The notes under the pieces: model-generated | What the model was told of the DNA's origin: nothing | The model's input: the letters and a program-made list of their open reading frames with translations, nothing else | Database searches by the model: none | Translations under genes and position numbers: made by a program | Origin: Anarhynchus alexandrinus | Lineage: Eukaryota; Chordata; Aves; Charadriiformes; Charadriidae | Assembly (NCBI GenBank): GCA_008711295.1 | Contig: VUYV01000090.1 | Coordinates: forward strand, 1,274,492 to 1,338,491 | Direction: 5' to 3' | DNA: 64,000 nucleotides | Part shown: piece by piece, positions 14,106 to 25,129 of the stretch | Layout of the letters: each line of letters opens with the position of its first letter | Numbering within the stretch: the stretch's first letter is position 1

Positions 14106-17100
14106 GAAAAGCCCCTTCTAAGCTTTAATTCCAGAAAAGAAATGCTCTTGACACGTATAAGCAGTTGACCAAACCCAGAAACGTAACAGCTATGTGTTTA
14201 AGAGAGAAAAACTTTGAAGACTGTTGCTTCTAAGTGAAGGTAGATGGCATTTACAAGAGCAAGTAACAAAAACCAACCCCCAAAACGTTTTTGACCTGTG
14301 CAGAGTGCCTTTCCTCCCTACTGCTTTGGCCTGTTCTACATCAGCCAAGGGGTACTTCAAGACCAATTACTTTTTGCAGCAGGATTTTGAAAACTCACTA
14401 ATGAAAGAGGCATCTATGGTATGACACAAATAACCACAATTGCAGTAGCTGGGACTTCAGCAGGACTTAAGCAAGCTGGGGCAGGTAGATGTTGAAGGAA
14501 TTCAGGCTAGCATATGCCTTTTTTGATACTGGCATGTTTTTTTCCCGTTTCTTCCTTCTCTTCTCTTGGAGGCTTGTCAGTTTAGATCCACTGTGCAAGT
14601 GATCGTAAGGGTTTTGAAAGGCATGTGAGAACTTTATGGTTCAAGGTATAAGCCAAGCTTACAGTTGATAGGAGTTAGGAACAAACTTCACTTGAGAAAA
14701 TGTCTTTCCATAATGTGGACTTTCTGGCACCTTTCTGAAGCAGCTATTACTGGCTGCTGAGAAAGATGGTATACAGAACAAATGGGCCCTTTGTCTGATT
14801 CAGTATGTTATTTTCTCATCTCTAATTGTAAATGTCTGCTAAAGCAAAGTCCTCAGATTTGTTTCTAGGATATTGATAACACTTATTCTTTAGCCCAAGG
14901 CAATGTGTTTAGAGAAATAATTTCCATTTTTTTGGGAAATATTATTCCTCTGCAGATCATTGTTGTGCTATCTGCCTTCCTAACAATTCTCTCCTTCTGT
15001 ACATTCACCTCTCAATCACAAGACGAGTGACTTTTCAGCATTTCATACTGGAGTGCAAGAGATGCTGTAGTCTACTGGAGGATCCTCTGTTTGTATTGTG
15101 TACTTTCATGCAAAGCTGTTTTCCATGCTGAGAGCGCACTGGGAAAGATTGGGCAGGAGGAGAGAGCTTTAACACAGTGAATATCCCTTTCCTAAAATTC
15201 CCGGATTCCTGGAGTCATCGTTTCTCCCCAGTCCTGTGTTGTCTGCTACTATGTATTGATCATCTGGCCCAGGACAGATGCCCCCAGCAGTATGCTGGAG
15301 CTACAAAAGCTGAGATGGAGCAGCTTTTTGGGGGGGTGGTGATGGGCAGGAAAATGGAAAGTATATGATTATTTTTATGTTATAGCAAATGAATATTTGT
15401 GGAGACAAAGTATTTGATCTGATAACAGAGGTTCACTTGAAAGAATCAAGGTTATTTTATGTCAATTTTCTCTTTGCCCTATGTAAGATGCATTTAATTA
15501 TTTCATGCTATCTCCCTCTATTCAAATTAATCTGTCTTATATATATTGTTGCTCAAATTAGAATAATTCTTTAATCAGCTGTGTTATGCATGCCATAGTA
15601 GACTAGAATAGGAAAGCTACTCCTGGCATACTGACGATGCATGTATTTTATTTGTTATTGTAATTTAAAAGTAAAATCAGAAATATTGATTTCTACTTGA
15701 CTGGAGAGATGATTTAGTTTGAATATCAGACTGATCTTAATCAGGTGAGAATTAATTGAGTTGGAGGTATTAGATATTCAGTGATGTTAACTGAACCATG
15801 ATCAATCTACAGAGAAGCTTTCTTTTGTACTGTGTTAGAAATATCAAATAGCTCATACACTACAACATAAAACAATCTTTTCATGTTCATCCTACTACTT
15901 CCTCTGGCTCATTAAATGCACCAGTAATCTGTTCTGTGCATACTGAGTAATCTTCAAAGTAACAAGCTAATAAATCACAATTTAATACAAAATTAAAAGC
16001 ATAATAACTTTGCCATAAAATCTTGCTGATGTTTTGTGTCATTTTAATGTTTTTGTACACTGTTTACAAACATAGATTTAAAAATCTTGTCCTTGTTTAC
16101 ATTTTAAAGGGAACTGTTTCCTCTTCCTTCCACCAGTGCCCCCCAAATCCCCACTGATACTTGGGCATCTTTTCTCCACCCAGTGGCAGAGCTCAAGGAC
16201 TGACCCAAACATTGGACAAAACTATTTCCTCTTTTGTGTAAAGAAAAAAACCTACCCCAGGAATGGAACATAAGCCTGGTCTGGATCATGATACAAGCTT
16301 TTTTTTTTTTATTTTAAGAGTGTGATAGCAGTATCATAAGTGTTGAGAAAATATAAATGGTGAGATAACACCTCTGTAGGACTTTCTCTTAAGTAGTAAA
16401 ATTGTAAAGTCTTTAAATAAACTAGAGCCAGACTTGAGAGGATCAATTTATCTTGATAATGGGGAATATTTCATTTATTTTGTGTACAAGAACATCAGCA
16501 AAATAGGTACATAATTATGTTTAATAAAACTGCAGTTCTAATATTATATGAACTGCACATTTTGCAATAGGAGTCTATGAAAGTACCAAGTATTGTTATA
16601 ATCTGAATCTGCAAAAAATGAACTTTCAGAAATAGCCTCATGCTACATACAGTTCATACACTGAAAATAATAATGATGATCCCTTTGCATTGTTATATCA
16701 ACACAGATTCCATGCAGCTAGTTGTCTGGAGATAAGTCTCAAACACTTCTTGTTCTTCTCTTGCTTTGCACATGGAAAGACTTTCATGTTTGCAGAATAA
16801 ATAATTAAGTATCTATTATTTTTAAATATTTAAAGTAAAAAAAAAAACCAAACCACCAACTTTAAAAAATCCCCTACAAATATAATCTGCTTCTTCCTGG
16901 TTGTTCCCCTTTATGAAATCACAAAAAAATAAAAACTTTGTGATTATTTTTAATGCTTGGGGCAGGGCGTTGCAGTTTTTTTCATAAAGTCTTTCCTTTA
17001 CATATACATAACAAACTTCTGCAGTCCAACACACAGATTTTGCCATTTCATTTTGAATGCAGCACAGTGAAGAGACCAACCTACCTCTGCTTGGAGGTGG

Positions 17101-18459
17101 AGAGGTGTTGTAGTCTACATAAAGAACAGTTGCATCTTAAATATGTTGTGTTCGTTTTGTTGTCCGCTGTTTGTAGGTCTGGAGACACTGATGTTAAGAA
17201 TGTTAAATTTAACCTTGTCTGGTTTAATGGTGTGGAAGAAAATTATCTTTATGTAGCAGAGCTGTGGCTCTGTGTTATGCTAGATGTTGCTTTGTCCCTT
17301 TGAGTCAAAATCCTACAAGTCTATAGTTTCATCATATAGGAGCAAATACTTCTTGAACCTATGAATATGTTCTAAAATGAAAATGGGCAGTACCCTGGCT
17401 TTTTATTTCTTTTTTTTTAAATTAAGGAGTGTATGTATGGGGACATCTGTCACTGGACCCCCACCAACTTTCTTGTAACTAACTTTCTGGTAAAGTATCT
17501 GATCTTTTAAAGTTTGAAAATCAACACTTTAACATGCTGCTTATTGCATATGCCTCTCTGACTGCTTGGGTAGATAGAGAAATCATTTATTCAGTCTCTG
17601 AGATAAGTGAACTGTTACCCAGTTTCACTTTGGTTTCCATCTGCTTCCCATATTATTTTGTAGTAAAGTTATAAAATAGAGTTGGGGGAAAAAGATATTA
17701 AAAATACTAAAGAAAAACATTCTTCTTAGATTCTGACTATTTTTCAACAGATTTATGTGGACTGTGAAGATCTTTGTTTACAAAGTTCTTTACTGTGTCA
17801 ACCTTTGGGCTAATTATCAAAGAAACCTTAAAAAAATGTGCCCTGTATCTTAAAGCAGTTCTTAATCAACCATCAAATGCACTATATAATAGTCAGACAT
17901 TAAAAAATAATTCTTGATTCAGAATTATACAAATAACGTTGGAAGTATCTCAACAGAATTATACAAAAACTTGAAATAGAAATTTTATATTAAAAAAACC
18001 CACGTATATCCAGACAGCTTTAGAAATAATTTTAGAAGGCTTTTAAAAGCTCGGTCTTCTGTTGTTCTGTGACCTTACATGTGCCAGGATCTACCAAAGC
18101 AGCTGGTTTTGCCGTTGTTCTCCGTGTCCTGCTTCCTCAGGTAGATAAGTTGAGATACGGAGACCCAGTGGAATAATCGCCTTGGATCCTGAGCAGTTGG
18201 AGATCTGGAAGTGCTGGGGACCAAACTCAGGAGCTTCCCCGAGCTGCTCTCTGGTGGTCAGTCTGTGGAAGGGCTCATCCCTGACCTCAGCCACAAGGCC
18301 CTCATGTCCGTCCCTGAAACTCATAGGAGCTAAATGGTCTTCCCATCATGGGCAGATCACCTCTGTAAGGTAGCATGCCATAGTTATCAGGTGAGAACTG
18401 GCAAAACTGAATTGCTCTGTATTCAAATAGGGTTGTTCAGCCGAAAGCAGACCTTTGTC

Positions 18460-18581
18460 TTGGCAAAGATACTGTTTGGCTGTACATACTTTGTTGATTT
18501 AGAGAACGTACTAAATTGTTTTGGCAAAGATACTGTTTGGCCTTACATACTTGGTTGATTTAGAGAAGTTGCTAAATTGCA
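18460..18581 (+). repeat. Tandem duplication, two 61-bp copies
   Basis: Copies at 18460-18520 and 18521-18581 both begin TTGGCAAAGATACTGTTTGG and share TTGATTTAGAGAA, differing at several positions. The duplication sits 66 bp left of the CR1 at 18648. Confidence 0.93.
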
Positions 18582-18647
18582 AGCTTACGTTAGAAGTTAA
18601 AATCTCTCTATGTGGTTGTAATGGCCAAAAAGTAATGGGACTTAAAA

Positions 18648-19113
18648 TTTCACAGAATTTCACAGAATGGCCAGGGTTGGAAGGGACCTCTGGAGATCAT
18701 CTAGTCCAACCCCCCCTGACAGAGCAGGGTCACCTACAGCAGGTTGCACAGGACAGCATCCAGGTGGGTTTTGAATGTCTTCAGAGTGGGAGACTCCACC
18801 ACTTCTCTGGGCAGCCTGTTCCAGTGCTCTGCCACCCTCAAAGTAAAGAAGTTCCTCCTCATGTTAAGATGGAACTTCCTATATCCAAGTTTGTGCCCAT
18901 TACTTCTTGTCCTATCACTGGGAATCACGGAAAAAAGACTGTTGCCATCCCCTTGGCACCCTCCCTTTAAGTATTTATAAGCATTAGTAAGATCCCCCCT
19001 CAGTCTTCTTTTCTCTAGACTAAAAAGACCCAAGTCCCTCAGCCTTTCCTCATAAGAGAGATATTCTAATCCCCTAATCATCTTCATAGCCCTCAGAACT
19101 GTGCCCAAAACTC
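18648..19113 (-). mobile_element. CR1 LINE 3' end, minus orientation, ORF2 C-terminus still open
   Basis: The 3' terminus is at the low coordinate (two TTTCACAGAA units, then the typical GGTTGGAAGGGACCTC). On minus, 19108 to 18734 reads as an uninterrupted 124-codon ORF2 C-terminus ([44 protein letters not shown]). The insert is antisense to CMC1. The open frame suggests a fairly young copy, or chance. Confidence 0.95.
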
Positions 19114-21969
19114 ATTTTGGATTTGCCTTGCAACAGAACTGCAAAGCTTTCTTTGTGAGAGGAAGAAGAAGAAACCTGGCCTTGCATCAGTGATGAACTG
19201 TTCAGTGAACTATTTCTGAGCTGTATCCTTGAGAAGAGTTCTTTTGCTCAGTGTGTGTCCCCTTAGACGTAGCCTATGGCACGGGGAAGAGAGCCTGTGG
19301 GGCTAACCTATGTCAGATACGATGTCATGAACCGAACCATAACTGCTGCAGGTGAAAGAGGAGTCCACAGCCAGTTTCCGTGGTAACTGATAGGCACCTG
19401 CAGCTCTTTGACGCAGTACTGGATCTGTGCATAGAGCATTCAGTGACGGACATATGTAGCTGTCCTGGCAAAGGCTCATCAGGGGTCATTTTGTGGAGGG
19501 CAACCTTTTTTTCCCCTTTCTAACAAGGCATTTTCACTAATGTTGTGTTGAGTTCTGTCCCTCATTTTATTTAGCTTGTATTTGTAAATATTTGGGATAA
19601 CTTTTATTGTTCGTTTTGTTACAGTCACTGAATTTGCAGACTCACCCAAATTTGCATCTAGTTTTGCTGCAGCCTGAGGTTGTGTTTTGGTAGCTTGCTG
19701 CTTGCAAGGAGAAAGTAAACATTATATCAGCCTATGAGCTTGTAAAGCCATGGGAAGCCATTTGCTAAAGTGGTAAAGATTGGGTGATGTGCAAGATTTC
19801 AAAAAGATCAGTTCTGTTCTAAAAGAGCAATTGTTCTTTGTATTGTGTGCAGTATCAGGAAGCAGGTTCGTTTGGGTGTGAGACCGGGTTCCCCAGCGTT
19901 CCAATTACCGCCTGTAGCTGCTAAAGTGTTAAACTACAATGGGTTTGTAATCAGATCCTGCGTATCCGTTCCTTTTGTGGTATCTTGCTATGCACCCTTG
20001 AAGCTTTGGTCTACAGTGCAGATACTGCTCGAGTGAGGAATGAGTGGTGATTGTCAAGATTACAGAGATGGAGATTAATTCTTGGTTTGAGATTATATCT
20101 GAAACTATTGTGCACTGTTTGTGAGATTATTCTCCAAACCAGTAGTTCTAACACTCTTTGTGCTGCTCAACATTGAGATGTTTTGTTTCATGGAAGAGTT
20201 GTGAGCAAGAGAGGGCATAATTAAAAATAGAGCAACATTCTTCAGACTCCTGTAAGGTTTCTGGTAAACATTTATAACTAAACCTGTCTTGCACCACAGT
20301 CCTTACATGACTGCCAAAGGGATTTTAAAGTGCTGGAAGTAAGAGGAGAGAGGGTTAATCAAGTTTTGTGTGCTCATATGAGGATGCCCAATATGCTTTA
20401 ACCTGCTCCTTTTTTCCCCTCTGTTGTTAAGCATCAGCAATGTTAAAGCTAAGATAGCTGGAAGCAGCTTTACCGCTTTGCAACAGTGCCTGGCCATGTA
20501 CCACAAGCCGGGCTTTCTGAAACCAGGGAATGCTTGCAATTGCAGTTCAGGTTTTGTTCACTGGGACATCACGCCTTTAACCAATCAAGACTGGTGAGCT
20601 AACAAGTGAGAGGGACCTCCTGTTGTCTTCAGTGTTTTTTTTTACTTCACAGCTTCGAGAAGGAATGATTGCTAGGAAAAAAAACCAGCACAGCACTTAA
20701 GGAGGTGCCTGTAGAGAGTAGAAACCAAACTGGTCACTAGACAAACGATAAGCTTTCAGAGGCTTCTGATGTTTTTCCCAGAAAAGACATTTTTAGAAAT
20801 GTGATAATAGGTATGGTTTTTCTGAGATGCTGATGTAGGGACATTCAATGTAAACAGTCCAGGAAAGAACAGAAGAAATGTCAGATTCACCTTTAAAAAC
20901 CAAAGATACATTTTGATAACCTAATAACACATTTCTTGTATTGTTCTGAGCTTACGCTGCTTTGTAAACTTTAGCTGTCCAGAAGTATCCTCGAAGTTGT
21001 GCATGTGTATATGGATGATTTTAGGTCTAAAACTAAACCAGATAGGAAACGAGATCTTAGAAATTGAGTATGGTTGTTAACAGATACCTTTGAGCGCAGG
21101 TTACAGTGTCTTCCCAACTGGTAATTAACTGATTAATTTAAAGCTATTTCGTGCATACTTTAATCTGGTACATTTTCAGGTGGCATATGGTGATGTTACC
21201 AGTGTATAACGTTAGGTGCTACGTTGAAGGACATTTTAAGCGTTCATCAATAATATGTTCAAAGTAGATAAGATGTCAACTCTTCACAAAGTTTTGCAAA
21301 GATATGTGTAAGTTTGGCAGCATAAGGACACTTAAGGCTGTCATCAACACTTCCAGCAAACATGACTTTTTTTTGTAAATTATTTTATCTAAAGCCGAAT
21401 TAATACAGCTATGGGCAAGCAGATTAACCTCACCTAGGGCTTGTTTGCAGCTGTTGGATCACTTTGTCCTTCAAGTCTTGCCAGTAGTGTCCAGGGTACT
21501 AGAAGGTGGATTTTGTTCCACTGAGGTCCACGATTGCTTAATGCTCATTTCAGTGGGCATCATAGGCACAAATCTCTGTTTTCTTGTTTATTTAAGTTTT
21601 GATGTAATGGAAGTTACATCACTGTACAGGATCAACAGTTACTTAGTAGGCAAACCTGAAACTTCAGCTAAATGTCTTAAAAGCATACAAGGACGGGTAG
21701 AGGACTACGCTACAGTGGGTATGTTTAACAGTCGTGCCCGTATTTTCACATGGTCAATAACTTGCAGGTGTTTGAGGTGCCTTTGTGATGCCCAGCATGG
21801 CTTCAGGAGGTGTATCTATACAGTAAGCTTAAAGAATGGAAGTGATAAAAAAATTGCCATTTCTGTAAATATTACATATCTGATCGCTGTGTACAAAAAG
21901 TGGAAGATTCTAGTGTGAGTACATGAAATACAAGTTTTTGGACAAAGCAGAATAAGAGCAGTGCATTGA

Positions 21970-22050
21970 GCATATATATATACATACGATACTCAATGTG
22001 CATATACTCTATGTAAACATACTCAGTGTACATATACGCTGAGTATAGAT
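21970..22050. repeat. AT-rich imperfect tandem repeats (CATATAC/ACTCA-type)
   Basis: A short (AT)n run is followed by recurring CATATACTC, CATACTCAGTG and CATATACGCTGAG units with period of roughly 23-26 bp. Confidence 0.7.
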
Positions 22051-22288
22051 AATGTGATTTACCCTTTGTATGATGTAGCATCATTAAGTTTTGATGTTAC
22101 TGTATTAGCTGTAAGTTTTGCTAAAGATGTGCAAGAATATAACAATTTCTGTATGCCCTAAATTTGCTGGATATTAAACCACTTCCAGAAAAAACTCAAG
22201 AAGAGGAGAAATTGATGGAACTCTGGAAGGGACACAGTAGATCTGACTTTGTTCTTGACTTGGCTACTGGTTGATCTTGGACAATTGG

Positions 22289-22328
22289 CTTTCTCTCTCT
22301 CCCCCTCTTTCTCGCTCTCTCTCTTTTC
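22289..22328 (+). repeat. (CT)n microsatellite
   Basis: This is a pyrimidine-only TCTC-rich tract of about 40 bp, interrupted by a C-run and a CGC. Confidence 0.85.
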
Positions 22329-23391
22329 CACCTGTTAAATGCAGATGATTAATAACTCAGACCCCTTATAACAAAACAGTTTGAAATCTCCTGATAGGAA
22401 TAACAGCCAATTCTTACCTAATTATTTAGTGAAACATCTGTACAGGGTGCTGTACAATTGTAGTTACTCCCAGATGAAAACCACACCCTTAACCATAACT
22501 TTGCTGGTCTGTTTCAGTATCTCACTAACTTGTTTTTAAGTCTCGAGACCCTTAAGACTGACTGGGTACTTTCACATCATTGAGCAAACAGATTGGGAAG
22601 AGACAGATTATTGTCTATTCTCCCTTTCATATTCCCTTGTTCCTAAATGCCAGAGGTCATGATCCCAGAAATGGAGATGATCATCAATATTTTTGTGGGA
22701 AATGCTTTTTACTAGCCATTTGGACTTAAAAGAAACTCCGTATTGAGGAACGGCTGAAGAACAGAAGACCACTACACAACGCAGAGAAGATAGCAGTCTT
22801 TCTTGGAGCACTGGAGCACTTACGCTCCTGGGAGAGATTTTTGGAAATGCCAGGGAAGAACCACAACCTCACAGTTTCTTATCTGCTGTCCCAAGGAAAC
22901 CTTCACAGGAGGTGATTGCCAGTGGCATTTCTTTGAGACAGTAGTTGCTGTCAACATTACTGCTCTCTTAATTTGTAGATACAAACATGCTTCAGTAATT
23001 TCAAAACTTTTCAACCCTGGCTTACCTAGTTTTTCATGCTTCCCTTTGTTTTGCTGTGATAGCCCTGAGTAGTCGGTATGAAAAGTGGGCACAAGAATCA
23101 TGGATTTGCTGCAAGAATAACTTCAGAAGTTTGTTGGTATTAGCAACAGCAGTATGTGTGTGAATGTGATATATGATATCAGGGGAGAATCCCGATTAAA
23201 ATCTCGTTGCTAGACAAGTGACAAAGACCGTACAAACAGCATGAGACTCCAGGCCAACTATGGTTATATTAATAATAAATCAGATCTGGTCTGTGAGTTT
23301 TTCTTACATGGAATAGTATACATGTAAGAGGATTTTTTTACCAATTGTCATTTTTCTAACTCTGTGGGTTTTTTTTTTTCTTTTTCCCCAG

Positions 23392-23482
23392 CGTTTACTA
23401 AATGCTGTCAAGAAACTGGTCTTCTTATGGTGGTGAAGTGTCGGCAAGAGAACACAGCACTGAAAGATTGTCTGGTTGGCTA
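23392..23482 (+). CDS. CMC1: CMC1 penultimate coding exon
   Basis: The acceptor is a strong T-rich tract followed by CCCCAG at 23386-23391. The donor is TA/GTAAGT after 23482. The exon encodes the end of the first CX9C and the whole second CX9C motif of the CHCH fold. It starts in phase 1, so the first residue (A) is split with the missing upstream exon. Confidence 0.96.
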
Positions 23483-24995
23483 GTAAGTCCCTCATGAGTT
23501 TTTGCTGTTTTTTTTTTTTGTTGCATGGCCTATACTAATATAGAAATGAGTAGAAATCTTAAATCTTCTCAAAATGGTTTTGCAAGGTTAGTGACTTTGA
23601 TGTATTTTCTAAAAAATAGAAAAAAATATGCTGGTCAGGGCCCTACCTGACACAATTTGATTTCCTTAATAAAGCTGTCCTATGGCTATAAAGACTTTCT
23701 TCTTAATTTAAATGATGACAGACGTAGATTTTCAGCCCAGATGACATAAACCCTATATTCACTATGCTGAATTACCTGTGTGGGGATGGGGGTGAGCAGT
23801 AGAAGCACCTTCATACCCTCTGAGTGAGACAGGATAAGTTTGATTTTGCTTCTTGAACTGTTTCTTAAGATTTAGCCTTGGTCCCGAAAGCATCCTGCTG
23901 TTGTGAACAGCAATAGCAGCAGCAATGGGACATTGTTAGATATTAGAGAGGTCAACTTGATGCCATGCTGGATTGAAATGTCTCTTTTGGAAGTCCTCAT
24001 TTATCCCCAGTGCCATCAGGCGGAAGTGTTAGATTCTTGAATTTCCCAGGGTTAGGGCTGGGGATTTTTTGAGTTTGACTGGGGTGAGAAGGAGGGTTAG
24101 TTTGTGGAATGTGTGTCCTGCCCTGTTAAACCAGAGAAAAAGGTTAAATGCCTTTAAACTAGTGACAGTTACTCTCAAGTATTTGGGAACTGATGAAAAA
24201 ACATGTACAGCCAGGCAAGAGTTCAGGCCTAACTGCAGGGAGAACTTGCTGGAGTTACTCAGTTTTATTTTCCTGTTCCTCCATGCATTAAATTTGGCCT
24301 TTTTTAAAAACAAAACAACACAACACCGTAACACCCAAATGAAATACATACTACTAAAAAAAACATGTAGTGCTTGAATAATTATAATTAAAAACAAAAT
24401 TATGAGAAAAATGAATTGAATTTAATGATGAAGGACCGACATGTGTACGGTTTGAGACATACACTTGAACCTGTTCCCAGTTTTATGCTTGGGTGCATAA
24501 AAAATACAAAGGTAGTCCAGCAGATTGCCATGCTGAGGAAGCTAACTGCACATAACAACAAATCATTTCGCTGAACTGAACTACCAAATGTCTTTCCCTT
24601 TTTCTACCTTTCCTCTTCATGGCTTCACTGTAGAGGCCTGAAAAGGACTATGCCTCAAGGGAGAGCAACAGCATGGGAGAATGCAGACCAGCTCAGTATT
24701 TAGAGTTTACGAAGATAACTGAAACCACTTACGTACTTTATAGAAAAAGGTATTTTATTACTGAAGGCAGGCAAATTTTCTCTGGGTGTGAAAAGAAGAT
24801 CAGTTATGAGTGTTATTAATGCAGTATCTGTTCCATATTCCAAGATGAAAAACAGTGTTATGCATTTGTCTGTCTTGTAGCTATTCTGATCCATTATTCT
24901 ATGAAGAATGCAAAACAGAATATTTGAAGCAAAGAGAAGAATACAGAGCAACTGGAATTAAGAAAAAAAGACAGAAGTTTACTTCAAATGTGTAG
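23392..24995 (+). CDS. CMC1: CMC1, COX assembly mitochondrial protein 1 (3' half, two exons)
   Basis: CMC1 is a small twin-CX9C (CHCH) protein of the mitochondrial intermembrane space. It stabilises newly made COX1 with COA3 during cytochrome c oxidase assembly. Two coding exons are visible: 23392-23482 (91 nt, enters in phase 1, leaves in phase 2) and 24881-24995 (115 nt including TAG). Joined, they give about 68 residues, against 106 for the human protein, so roughly the first 38 residues are missing to the left. The sequence shows TKCC, the last cysteine of the first CX9C, then a complete second CX9C (KC, RQENTALKD, C), then YYSDPLFYEEC and a basic C-terminal tail ending TSNV. Both splice boundaries are canonical (ag/C, TA/gtaagt, gtag/C). 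The gene converges on AZI2, the same neighbour as in mammals. Identification rests on near-identity to vertebrate CMC1 recalled from memory. Confidence 0.96.
23483..24880 (+). other. CMC1 last intron
   Basis: The intron is 1398 bp with GTAAGT at the 5' end and a CTTGTAG acceptor at 24874-24880. It contains short T-runs and no recognisable repeat family or second gene. The open frames at 24029-24397 on both strands look like chance. Confidence 0.85.
24881..24995 (+). CDS. CMC1: CMC1 terminal coding exon with stop codon
   Basis: The exon completes the split tyrosine codon, then encodes the conserved YSDPLFYEEC segment and a Lys/Arg-rich tail, and stops at TAG 24993-24995. The tail is slightly shorter and more basic than I recall for the mammalian protein. 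Confidence 0.96.
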
Positions 24996-25123
24996 TTAAA
25001 ACTTAAAATGAACTTTTCAAATTTTGTATCCAACTTTGATTTGACTTGATTTAAACAGACTTAAATCATCTGTACCCCTCTGTGCAGAATTTAACTGAAA
25101 TACACAAAATTAGATGAATGGAG

Positions 25124-25129
25124 AATAAA
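25124..25129 (+). promoter_or_regulatory. Candidate CMC1 polyadenylation signal AATAAA
   Basis: This is a canonical hexamer 128 bp after the CMC1 stop codon, in AT-rich sequence. It is the nearest AATAAA I noticed. A longer 3' UTR cannot be excluded without transcript data. Confidence 0.5.

Larger units (their letters stand above)
1..23391 (+). other. Intron of CMC1 (presumed), AT-rich, no exon recognised
   Basis: This stretch precedes the first recognisable CMC1 exon and ends in a long pyrimidine tract and AG acceptor at 23390-23391. It is AT-rich and holds interspersed repeats (CR1 at 5.31-6.57 kb and 18.65-19.11 kb, probable older repeat debris near 2.9 and 9.0 kb), a 61-bp tandem duplication at 18.46 kb and simple repeats. 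I searched by eye for the upstream CMC1 exon, which should encode the N-terminal helix and the first cysteine of the first CX9C motif and end in codon phase 1, and did not find it. It probably lies left of the window. The longest open frames here (165 and 157 codons) have no recognisable motif or splice context. Confidence 0.6.

Noticed and set aside
21445..21918. 157-codon plus-strand open frame
   Set aside because: Low-similarity, hydrophobic mix with no family resemblance and no flanking exon signals tied to CMC1 phase.
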